NCBI GenBank assembly: GCA_014529385.2
Contig: CM043966.1
Location: 97,404,087-97,464,086, forward strand
Origin: Adiantum capillus-veneris
Taxonomy: Eukaryota > Streptophyta > Polypodiopsida > Polypodiales > Pteridaceae
Direction of reading: 5' to 3'
Length of the DNA stretch: 60,000 nt
Shown: positions 52,370 to 60,000 of the stretch, piece by piece
How positions within the stretch are numbered: the first letter of the stretch is position 1
Layout of the letters: the number at the start of each line of letters is the position of its first letter
Made by a program: the position numbers and the translations under genes
The notes under the pieces: generated by a model
Told to the model about the DNA's origin: nothing
The model's input: the letters and a program-made list of their open reading frames with translations, nothing else
Databases searched by the model: none

Positions 52370-55315
52370 ATGGATTCCGCCAAGTTATCGGAAACGAAGA
52401 GAAAAAGACCGACAATCAAAGATGCTCTTGCAGAAGCGGAACCCTTTGACATTCCAGCAGAAACCCTCAAGCCAACCAAAACTTGGGTGGAGGAAGCAGT
52501 ACTGGAACAAGAGGGAATAAAGATCTACCAGGGGACTTTCAGAGATCCTCAAGGGCAAGCGGTGGATATACCGATGATCCCACAAGAGTTGGTGGATTAT
52601 AGCAGGTCAGAGAACATCAGCAGGTACCTGGAAAGGGCAGACTTGCACAGATTCTTCACCTCGAGACCATCAGGTGTAGATACAAGAAGAGTGTATGAGT
52701 TGGCAACCTCCATTCAGAAGGATGGGAAAGCCACATTGACAGCAATAGATGGAGAGAAAGTAGAGGTACAGATCACTCCACAGCTCATTGCAGATGCATT
52801 AAAGCTGAACAACAAAGGGAGCTCGGTCAGGGAAAGAAGGGAGGCTATAGAGGTTTATGGGTCCAAGAAACAGAATGCAACTTATGGAGATATGGCAGAC
52901 CAAAGAGCGGCAACCCTTTGCCGACTGTACAACCAATTTCTCCATATTTGCAGTAAAAGACCGCAAAAGTATACGACACCACCCCATGCCATTGCAACTA
53001 CCATCACATGGGCATTAAAGAGCAATATGCCAAAAGAGGTGAATTACGCTCAACACATCCACGAGCAAGTAATTGCCATGCACAACGAGAAGCCAAAGTA
53101 CATAGGAGGAGCGGAAATTCTGACAAGAATAGCTTATGAAGCTATTGGAGCTAGAGATCACTGGCCAAAGGTTCCCTCCCAGAATGAGTGGCTTAGAGAA
53201 GCCGACGAGGAGGAAGAACAGCCCGAAGTATCCAAGAGGGCGTCCACAAGAGCACGCCGGAAACTAGAAATAGTTTCAGAACCTGTAGAGGATGTGGATG
53301 AGCCGCTTATGAAGAAAGCAAAGAAGAAGGTTGCTCCCAAGCAAACCAAAAGTCAGAAAGCGGCAAGAATGGAAAGACTGGTGGAGCAGTTTAGAGCGGA
53401 AAGAGCTCTAAAGGGGGACTTTGAAGAAAAGTGGGTTCCAGACCCCACTAAAGTCGGAACTAGCTCAGCCAGGCCACATGTTGATCAATATGATCAATAT
53501 ATTAGAGCTTATGAGGAGTCAGAGGCTATACTGGAGCAGCAACCTGTCGAGCCATACACTGAAGAGGAAGTACAGCTTTTAAAAGCTGAGCTGAAAAAGG
53601 ACGACAAGGGGAAGAAGAAAGTAGATGAGTCTACTGAACCTCAAGAGAAAGACGGGCAAGCAAACAAAGGGAAAGCCAAGATGACTGAGGACAATCAGCC
53701 TTCCTTTACTGATATACCAAGCCCGAAGAAGACGGAAATCATTGTGGAAGAGACCACAGTAGAGATGGACACGGCTAGGATGGAAAAGCCGGATGCCGGG
53801 ACCAAGGAAAAGGAGATAGATCCAATTCAGCAAAAGAAAAACGATTATGAGGATCTGGTAGCGATAGGGTATACTGAAGAAGAGGCCCTTGAGGCGGTCT
53901 ATGGAATCCACCTACAAAAACAAGATGATCGGAGAGGGAAAGAGGAAAAAATAAAGAGTACAAAAGAGAGTGAAGAGAAACTGGACGAGCAGAACGTACT
54001 AGAAGAGCCGAAGCCAGTGAAGGTGGTGGCCGAAAAAGCTTTAGAGTTGACAGATGAAGATGAAAAAGACATGCACATGGTGCATGAACTGCTCAGCAGG
54101 ATCAAAGAAAGATCCAAGGCAAAGGAAGTGGAGATTGAGACAGCCAAACAAAGGGAAGCCGAGTTGCAGAGGAAATTAGAGGATGCTATGACTGAATCTG
54201 AAAGTCATAAAGCATCACTCTACGACGCGGAAAACGAGAGAGACGGCTTGATACTCCAGCTAGCCGAGGCTTCAAGAGAAGTAACAAGTGCACAGGAAGC
54301 AAGGGAGCGGATGGAAGACGACTTGGAGGCGGCTAAAGATGAGCTCATTGAGCTAAGGGAAAGAGTCGCGCTCCAAGAAAGAACAATCACTAGACTCAGG
54401 ACTACTCCTAGAGCTAGCAGAGCAGGAACCGATCAAGAGGAAGCTCTTGTACCAGCTCTGGAAGACCAGGTCCGAAGCTTACAAAGAGAGCTAAGATTAG
54501 AGCAAGTGCAAAGGTTGCACATTGCGGAGGGATCATTGGCAGCAGAGGAGAGGCTCACTTTAGAAAATCAAACACTAAGAACAGAGAATGAGACCCTCCG
54601 CAAACAGCTCCAAGATCTACAAGAGCAACAAAGAAGAGAGACAGAGACAACACAAGAAGAATCGGGTGGAATAGCCATAGAGCTACCAGAAACTGGAGAG
54701 GTAACCACAATTGAAGATCCAACCCCAGTTCACGAGGTGGCCTCGACTTCAGGAATCTCTGGAGAAGAAGAACAAAGGCTCCATGACCAAATAGCAAAGT
54801 CAACAGAGGAGAGTGCCAAGGCGGAAATGGAATGGGAGAGGAGACTCCTAATCTCCATTAGACTTCAGGGATTAGACATAAAAGTGCTCCATGAAGAGTG
54901 GATGCAACCCAGCTTGCCTTTCCCTTTGATGAAGTTTGAAGTGATAAAAACGAAAAAGAGAATAGAGGAGGAGCAGTATGTCGCTCTTTACGAAGGCGAC
55001 ATCACAAAAGAGGAACAATCAAAGAAGATTGTAGATTCGCAGCCTAGATGGAGGAAAGGTTGGCTGAACAAATACCCAGCCTACCTCATCTACTTGGTAG
55101 AGGCACCAAAGGAGATTCGGGAGGATGCAACCTTCTGCCCGGTGCCAAGAGTCAGAAGCTGGAAAGAGCATGGCAGGATTGCAGAAAAGAAGCCAAATTG
55201 GCTTAATTACCCCAAGATGCGAGGACCAAAGGCAGGAGAGAGAATAGGTAAAGGCTACATGGTTCTCCTGACCTTTCGTGTCAGATGCTCAAGAAAATCT
55301 GCAGGACTCTCTTAG
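52370..55315 (+). CDS. Extra 3' ORF of element C: 981-aa coiled-coil protein, plant-transposon-like N-terminus
   Basis: Uninterrupted, unlike the gag-pol. Start ATG chosen as the first in frame, 166 bp after the last palindrome. Residues 1-30 are basic. Residues 70-280 form a globular part: SENISRYLERADLHRFFTSR, EVQITPQLIADALKL, ATLCRLYNQFLHICSKRPQK and GGAEILTRIAYEAIGA. This resembles the 'putative plant transposon protein' type (Transposase_32-like) seen in 3' ORFs of gypsy elements; by-eye call. MKKAKKKVAPKQTKSQK near 313 is NLS-like. 375-560 is acidic and disordered. 570-790 is a long Glu/Lys/Arg coiled coil. 800-960 is globular, aromatic-rich (WRKGWLNKYPAYLIYLV). No signal peptide or membrane span, so a true Env is unlikely. 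Function unknown. Confidence 0.8.
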   Translation: MDSAKLSETKRKRPTIKDALAEAEPFDIPAETLKPTKTWVEEAVLEQEGIKIYQGTFRDPQGQAVDIPMIPQELVDYSRSENISRYLERADLHRFFTSRPSGVDTRRVYELATSIQKDGKATLTAIDGEKVEVQITPQLIADALKLNNKGSSVRERREAIEVYGSKKQNATYGDMADQRAATLCRLYNQFLHICSKRPQKYTTPPHAIATTITWALKSNMPKEVNYAQHIHEQVIAMHNEKPKYIGGAEILTRIAYEAIGARDHWPKVPSQNEWLREADEEEEQPEVSKRASTRARRKLEIVSEPVEDVDEPLMKKAKKKVAPKQTKSQKAARMERLVEQFRAERALKGDFEEKWVPDPTKVGTSSARPHVDQYDQYIRAYEESEAILEQQPVEPYTEEEVQLLKAELKKDDKGKKKVDESTEPQEKDGQANKGKAKMTEDNQPSFTDIPSPKKTEIIVEETTVEMDTARMEKPDAGTKEKEIDPIQQKKNDYEDLVAIGYTEEEALEAVYGIHLQKQDDRRGKEEKIKSTKESEEKLDEQNVLEEPKPVKVVAEKALELTDEDEKDMHMVHELLSRIKERSKAKEVEIETAKQREAELQRKLEDAMTESESHKASLYDAENERDGLILQLAEASREVTSAQEARERMEDDLEAAKDELIELRERVALQERTITRLRTTPRASRAGTDQEEALVPALEDQVRSLQRELRLEQVQRLHIAEGSLAAEERLTLENQTLRTENETLRKQLQDLQEQQRRETETTQEESGGIAIELPETGEVTTIEDPTPVHEVASTSGISGEEEQRLHDQIAKSTEESAKAEMEWERRLLISIRLQGLDIKVLHEEWMQPSLPFPLMKFEVIKTKKRIEEEQYVALYEGDITKEEQSKKIVDSQPRWRKGWLNKYPAYLIYLVEAPKEIREDATFCPVPRVRSWKEHGRIAEKKPNWLNYPKMRGPKAGERIGKGYMVLLTFRVRCSRKSAGLS

Positions 55316-55608
55316 CTTGCATTGAAGTGTTCGCGCCAGATAAAGCCACGACCTCGAGTCTACTATCGACGGCCGACACTGTGACTGATATGATATATGA
55401 TCTTTCATTGCAGCCTTCTCCAAAAGTGTTGCACCTCCTATACCAGAGGATTATGTTTTTGCCTAGCTTCCACATGCAAACATTCGAAGAAGCTTTCTAC
55501 ACCGGCTTTTTCACCCACGAAAGCAAAATATTCAGCCCAACCTTGACCATCGCCAACCTACGATACGAATCACATTTGCAAATTCTCAAGACGACAGGAC
55601 TTTATTGA
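55285..55608 (+). pseudogene. Probable frameshifted C-terminal extension of the 3' ORF
   Basis: Another frame overlaps the last 31 bases of the 981-aa ORF and stays open for 107 codons almost to the purine tract. It encodes a helical, leucine-rich peptide (KKICRTLLACIEVFAPDK, LQPSPKVLHLLYQRIMFLPS). The upstream part of this frame has a stop near 55268, so the two frames were probably one ORF joined in 55270-55315 before an indel. It could also be a chance ORF, but little other space remains before the LTR. Confidence 0.5.
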
Positions 55609-55645
55609 CCAAACATAAAAGTCATGTCAGGGACGACATGAACGC

Positions 55646-55657
55646 GGAGGGGGGGAG
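55646..55657 (+). other. Polypurine tract of element C
   Basis: GGAGGGGGGGAG abutting TGTTGAGCC of the 3' LTR. Confidence 0.92.
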
Positions 55658-56604
55658 TGTTGAGCCAGCAGAGGATCACACGCACATTTTTGCTCACACT
55701 CATCATTTTTGTAGCCATTGATTGTAATAAATGTCTTTCCGACATTGATTTTGAATTGAGCCATTCATTAAGTAACGGGACTCAATTGAGTTTCCAGCTT
55801 GTAATCCCGAAGTAATTTCACTTGCTGATGTAATTAGTTAGAGATGTTCTCACCTCCAAGGCTGAGGTATATAAGCTAAAGTTTTGTAACCTAAAAGGGG
55901 GGATTCAGTTTATTAATCAAGTGAGTTTTTGAGCGCCGTGACTGTGTCTGAGAGAGTGAGAGAGAGAGAGAGAGAGACTCTTATCTACTTGCTACGCGAG
56001 CTACGGAGCCGCCATTGGAGAAGCGACACCGCCATTGTGTTAGCAACGGCGAGAGCTACGCACAGATACCAAGAGTGCACGCTATCGGCTTCTATGTGTG
56101 GTAAGTTCCTACGAGCTTCGGTGTGAGTTTTCTTCCAACTCGTGTGTCGGAACTGAGCGTGCAGCATATCCATAGAACCACAACGAGTAGAGCTACACAT
56201 TGGTACCATCGGGGTCAAGTTTCGATCACCTGTATTTTTTGGCCTGTCTTCATACGCGTTTACCGCACGGAGTGGTTATAGGTTGATTTTGCAGTTCAAG
56301 TCTTTAGGGTGTTGTTCTTACCTAGTGTATAGACTTCCCCTTGAGTTTGAGATCGATTCAATGATTCTAGATCCTGTTTCGTAAAGCATTCGTTCGTAGT
56401 ACGAATTTCAGTCACTTGCGTATTCTAGAACTTAGAATTGATTTCCTTAGTAGTGATTGTCATTAGAAGGTCGAGTAGGTGATTTGACACCCACCTAGTT
56501 GTTTCCATGCGCCTGCGGGTCAAGCTCCGTCCTCGTCTGACAAATTCTGTTGTTGGTTGAGTTCTCGCTATTTAGCTTCCGCTAGCGGCGTAACCGCCTT
56601 AACA
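55658..56604 (+). repeat. Element C 3' LTR (947 bp)
   Basis: Matches 37589-38533 with about 15 substitutions and one extra GA. TATATAAG at 55868-55875; CATACGCGT at 56251-56259. ATCTT target duplication follows. Confidence 0.97.
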
Positions 56605-57173
56605 ATCTTCTTATGGAAGGTACTATGGAGGGCCTTGCCAACTGGCATGAAGATTCTAGACAGAGGTATTGGTCCATAAGTTCTAGTCAAAAGTATTGGA
56701 ATGAAGGTTCTAGGAAGAGGTATTGGTCCCAATAGATCTCAAGATGCAGAACATCTAGTGAGGACTGTTGGTGGATCGTCGCGATTGGACGATGTAGCCT
56801 AGAGAGAAATGAAACCAGCATAAATATGTTAACCCGAGGATGTAGCCGACCCAAATAGTGTATGGAAATGTCCAATGTGATGCCCAAATGGCAACACATT
56901 GAGGAGAGAGGTGTCACTCTCAAGCAAGGAAGCAACTAAGTGGAAAATGTCTAAGTCTCCTGTGCGGTCTAACTAATACTCGAATGGTTGTTTAGGGGTC
57001 AAATGAGCTCCAAATGACATGAAAATTGATATTGGGGATCTCTAGGCTATTGGCAATAGGTTCCCAACACCAAAACCTGCAAAAGTCACAGTTGGTTAGA
57101 TGAGCAACCGCAAATGATGCCACCTCTCAAGTTCACCCAAAAATGAAGAATGAGCGGTCGTCTGGCTCCTCCT
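56605..57173. other. Right flank of element C, non-coding
   Basis: Contains a short direct duplication, ATGAAG-TTCTAG-AAGAGGTATTGGTCC, at about 56650-56680 and 56700-56730. No ORF recognised. Confidence 0.45.
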
Positions 57174-57526
57174 TGTTAAATATGAAGCTTGATTTACCCC
57201 TTGAAATTTTTTGTGTTGAAAATGCACATTTGTAAGGCCCCAGTTATGAGGAGAAGCTATTGTGTGTGCAAAAAAATCACTCACCGGAAACCAAAAATTT
57301 CATGGCACCAAAATATTCCTTTTTGTCGGAATATTATCGCCGACTATCGAAAAATGGTCGAAAAACGACAGGTGGTGAGAAGTCAATGGCCGGTGGTTGA
57401 TTCAAATTGGACTTGTCTTCTCAAGGGCAGCCACACATGGACGCATGGGGAATTCAACTCGGACTTGTCTACACAAGGGCGGCTACACACGACTACCTCT
57501 CATGAGAGAGGGAAGCCCTTTTGGCT

Positions 57527-57534
57527 TATAAAAG
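57527..57534 (+). promoter_or_regulatory. TATA box of the copia LTR
   Basis: TATAAAAG followed by GAGGCC; about 345 bp before the LTR end. Confidence 0.65.
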
Positions 57535-57761
57535 GAGGCCTTTTCTACACACAAAAAAAAATTAAAGAGGTGAAGCATTGTGATGCATTGCAAAGTTGAT
57601 GCAACAAGGTGGACGTGAGGTGGTGAGAGTGAAGCAAGGTGGGAGCTCCAAAAGGGTATAATCCTTTTGTAATCTACATCTTGTTTTGAAGTACTAAAGC
57701 CATTGAGTGGCTACTTTCTCATGGACGTAGCCCACATTGGGTGAACCACGTATATCGTGTG

Positions 57762-57785
57762 CTCTCTCTCTCTCTCTCTCTCTCT
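57762..57785. repeat. (CT)n microsatellite
   Basis: Twelve CT units inside the LTR. Confidence 0.9.
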
Positions 57786-57875
57786 ACTCTATAGTCTCTT
57801 GTGTGTGAAAATTATCTCTCTGCATTAAGTAAACTACTCAATTATCTACTTAGCCATGTCACGTTCCCTAACACC

Positions 57876-57887
57876 TAGTATCAGAGC
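57876..57887 (+). other. Primer binding site (initiator tRNA-Met type)
   Basis: TAGTATCAGAGC, one base off the usual TGGTATCAGAGC of plant copia elements, two bases after the LTR. Confidence 0.85.
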
Positions 57888-57946
57888 AAGGTTTGCTTGT
57901 AGCTAAATTTTCTCAAGGAAAGGATTGCTTGAATTGAGTGGGAGTA

Positions 57947-58770
57947 ATGGAGGAGGAAGGGAAGCTCAAGATTGAGAAGTTTAACAGAAAGAACGACCAA
58001 CACTGGGAGATGCAGATTGAACACTATCTCTACTAGAAGGACCTCTATTTGCCACTAGGCAATCTTGCAAAGAAGCCCACAATGATGGCAGATATAGCAT
58101 GGACTTTCCTTGATCGAAAGGCACTGGGAACAATCTGGTTAAGCTTGAAGCTTGGCGCTAATGGTGGCCCTCAACTTTTTGGAGATGAAGACCATGGAGG
58201 ACTTGATGAAGTCACTTGTTGATAGCCTCTACAAGATACCATTGGCATCCAATAAGGTATTTCTTATGAAGCACTTGTTCAGTCTAAAGATGGGAGAGAA
58301 TGGTTCAGCAAAACACCTAAATGAATTTAACACTAACATAAGTCAATTTCAATTGGTGGAAGTCAATTTTGATGATGAAGTGCAAGCTCTCCTTATACTA
58401 TTGTCTCTACTGGATAGATGCGACAGCCTTGTGATGGCTGTAAGTAACTCTATCTCTAGCACACATACTCTTAAGTTTGATAATGTTGTGGGTGTTCTCC
58501 TAAGCGAGGAAATGCAAAGGAGAAGCATAGGTGAATCATCAAGTGCTGCACTGCGAGTGGAAACAACAGGAAGGCCTAAGGAGAGATTCAAAAACCAAAA
58601 GGGTCGTGATCGCTCAAGGTGGAGCAAGTCATGCACAAAGTCAGTTCTTGAATGTTGGAACTGTGGCAAGAAGGATTGTTGGTCTAAGAAGAAGAAGAAG
58701 TAGTTGGACTCTCAAGACAAGCCAACATCGGAGGCCAATGTGGAAGGTAAAGTAGAGCATGAAATGCCAG
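57947..58770 (+). pseudogene. copia gag, truncated, zinc knuckle damaged
   Basis: Starts MEEEGKLKIEKFNRKNDQ 60 nt after the primer site, the usual copia gag opening. A TAG near 58035 and a frameshift near 58150 break it. The 58152-58703 frame has NKVFLMKHLFSLKM, HLNEFNTNISQFQLVEVNFD, LLSLLDRCDSLVMAVSNS and LKFDNVVGVLLSEEMQRR, standard for UBN2-type gag. The zinc knuckle CWNCGKKDCWSKKKK lacks the G-H-F/Y-x part, so the His ligand is gone. Copia homology fades near 58770, and minus-strand chromovirus sequence begins by 58901. Protease and the rest of pol are missing. Confidence 0.9.
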
Positions 58771-58900
58771 AGGATTGCCTTGCTCCGAATTCATCACCCA
58801 ACCCCCCATATATAACCCTTGGTCCTCAAATCCCCAATTCCACAATAGCAGCTGGCCACCTAGCCCAGGTCTGTGACCCCCCCTAGGTATGCCCTTAGCA

Positions 58901-59780
58901 TCACTTACTCCCCCTTGGAGAAGTGTTTTTGTCCTCAAAAACAAAAGTGGAAAACTTCTTTCTAAGAACACTAATGTTTTCCCAAGTGGCACCTTCTGCA
59001 GGTCGATCTTTCCACTTGACTAAAGCTTGACGTCGTACATGATGATGAGTACATAAATCATGATAGTCGAGGATTTTCTCAGGTTCATACAGTGGGCAAG
59101 AGGCTCAAAAAAATCAATCAAAATCTGTTGGTCAACAACATTGTCATCCCCATGCAAGCATTTACGTAAATGGCTTACATGAAATATCGGATGGACACAA
59201 TAGTGTGCTGGTAACGAGAGTTTGTAAGCATGATAACCAACTTGCTTGAGTAACTTGAAAGGCCGAAAATATATCGGAGATAATTTAGGTGTTGGCCCAG
59301 TCTTCATAATTTTTGAATGCTCTCGCACACGCAAAAATAACTCTTCCCCCTCCTTGAAGGTGACTTGTTGATGTTTCTCACGTCAGCATACTTCTTATAC
59401 CAATTTTGCTCTTGTCGGACATTTTGACGAGCGAGTTTCAACCTATCCATATGGTGTTGGATAAAATCCTGAATCTGTTGGAGTTTTTTGGTGGCCAACC
59501 CCATCGTAACTGGTAACCTAGGTGGGAAACCGTACATTAGCATGAAAGGACTAAATCCAATCGTGACATGCTTAGCAGTGTTGTAAGCAAACTCAAGAAG
59601 AGGTAGATACTCTTCCCAGTCTGTTTGTTTCTTGCTAACATATGCTTGTAGCATATCCTCTAGCACTAGGTTAACTCGTTTAGTTGGACCATCCATTTTG
59701 GGATGATCTGCTGTAATACGGTTGATTTGTGTACCCAATCGTTTAAACACATCTTGCCAAAAACTCAGGGGACGCACTAT
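58901..59780 (-). pseudogene. Ty3/gypsy chromovirus: integrase C-terminal half and chromodomain
   Basis: Read leftwards: integrase core end with NRITADHPKMDGPTKRVN and LPLLEFAYNTAKHVTIGFSP at 59304-59777, YGFPPRLPV, then LSPIYFRPFKLLKQVGYHAY and HPIFHVSHLRKCL at 59150-59300. After a frameshift near 59090 the chromodomain reads PEKILDYHDLC, ALVKWKDRPAEGATWENI, and the protein stops at TGA 58901-58903. Chromodomains bind modified histones and steer integration. The N-terminal part is cut at about 59780, where unrelated sequence begins. A purine-rich tract CCAAGGGGGAG precedes the stop. Confidence 0.9.
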
Positions 59781-60000
59781 GTAATCATGTTAATGTATAA
59801 CCTGAGTTCAAAAGGAGGGTTTTTAAAATGCAAAAAATTTAGGCAATTTAACAAAGATACATTAAATAAGGGGTTTTTATATTCAAATTTGGAAAAATTT
59901 CCTAACATAAGGGGTTATTTTATTCATTCAGACATGTTAAAAGAGGGGATTTTTTAATACCCCGTGAACACACATTATATAGGGGGGTACTGAAGGCGAA
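59781..60000. repeat. Unidentified sequence with repeated GGGG(N)TTTTTA motifs
   Basis: AGGAGGGTTTTTAAAA, AAGGGGTTTTTATA, AAGGGGTTATTTTAT and GAGGGGATTTTTTAATA recur about 40-55 bp apart, starting near 59813, 59869, 59910 and 59943. No ORF is supported. It may be a terminus of another transposon that truncated the chromovirus. Confidence 0.5.

Larger units (their letters stand above)
37589..56604 (+). mobile_element. Element C: 19-kb young Ty3/gypsy element with extra 3' ORF
   Basis: LTRs at 37589-38533 and 55658-56604 both start TGTTGAGCCAG and end GCCTTAACA. By eye they differ at about 15 positions plus a 2-bp GA indel. ATCTT precedes the first (37584-37588) and follows the second (56605-56609), a perfect 5-bp target duplication. 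A perfect tRNA-Asp-type primer site and a purine tract are present. Gag, protease, RT, RNase H, integrase, second protease-like domain and W-P-K repeats lie in one ancestral frame with about a dozen lesions, followed by a 6-kb block with a palindrome array and a 981-codon ORF. Confidence 0.97.
57174..57873 (+). repeat. Copia-type 5' LTR (left end uncertain)
   Basis: The right end is clear: CCCTAACA at 57866-57873, then two bases and a Met-type primer site. The left end is a guess at TGTTAAATATG (57174); TGTTAACCCG at 56828 is an alternative. It contains TATAAAAG (57527-57534), a CT run (57762-57785) and, upstream of the TATA, a diverged ~60-bp direct duplication (GGACTTGTCT-CACAAGGGC-GC-ACACA) at about 57400-57500. 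Confidence 0.55.

Noticed and set aside
52370-55315. Envelope glycoprotein
   Set aside because: Env position, but no signal peptide, transmembrane span or furin-like site; mostly charged coiled coil.
55985-56218. 77-aa minus-strand ORF in both C LTRs (also 37914-38147)
   Set aside because: LTR sequence present twice by duplication; no independent evidence of coding.

Overview
The window is plant nuclear DNA made almost entirely of nested, mostly decayed transposable elements. I found no cellular gene, tRNA, rRNA or CRISPR array. The case for a land plant (most likely a seed plant with a large genome; species not assignable) rests on Ty1/copia elements with an initiator-Met-type primer site, giant Ty3/gypsy elements with primer sites matching the 3' end of tRNA-Asp, a gypsy chromovirus with a chromodomain, an L1-type LINE and a Helitron helicase remnant, all in AT-rich sequence with CA and GA microsatellites.

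Layout. (1) 1-5857 is the 3' part of a decayed copia element (+) whose gag is split by a 1.55-kb insert at 774-2324; it sits inside a Helitron helicase remnant that continues at 5858-6400. (2) 8234-33520 is a giant gypsy-type element A (+), with LTRs 8234-9242 and 32452-33520, target duplication GAGAG, a degenerate tRNA-Asp primer site and a purine tract. It has lost reverse transcriptase and integrase, carries a ~284-bp tandem array, and is interrupted by (3) element B, an almost complete gypsy element on the minus strand (19484-32404, LTRs ~440 bp). (4) 33521-37588 holds a gypsy pol scrap and a LINE. (5) 37589-56604 is element C (+), a 19-kb gypsy element with ~946-bp LTRs (about 15 substitutions between them by eye), target duplication ATCTT, a perfect tRNA-Asp primer site, a full gag-pol and an extra 981-codon 3' ORF. 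(6) From about 57174 to 58770 is the 5' end of another copia element, abutting (7) the 3' end of a minus-strand chromovirus (58901-59780). (8) The last 220 bp are unidentified.

A, B and C share an unusual plan. Downstream of the integrase (or where it would be) each encodes a second retropepsin-like domain and then a region of repeated W-[IV]-P-K motifs. In B and C the first protease has an altered catalytic triplet (DGG, DSR) while the second keeps D-[ST]-G-A. B and C also carry an extra 14-nt purine tract just after pol, followed by an additional ORF before the 3' LTR. A and C share a gag-proximal module of Y-x-D-x-x-G-x-x-Y motifs and arrays of palindromes spaced near 284 bp; in C these are copies of a 24-bp perfect palindrome. 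C also has a tandemly duplicated integrase zinc-binding module.

Relative age from LTR pairs compared by eye: A is oldest (several percent divergence), B and C are young (~1.5%). Premature stops in B and C are mostly single in-frame changes, several compatible with cytosine deamination. All domain calls are by eye; no database search was run.
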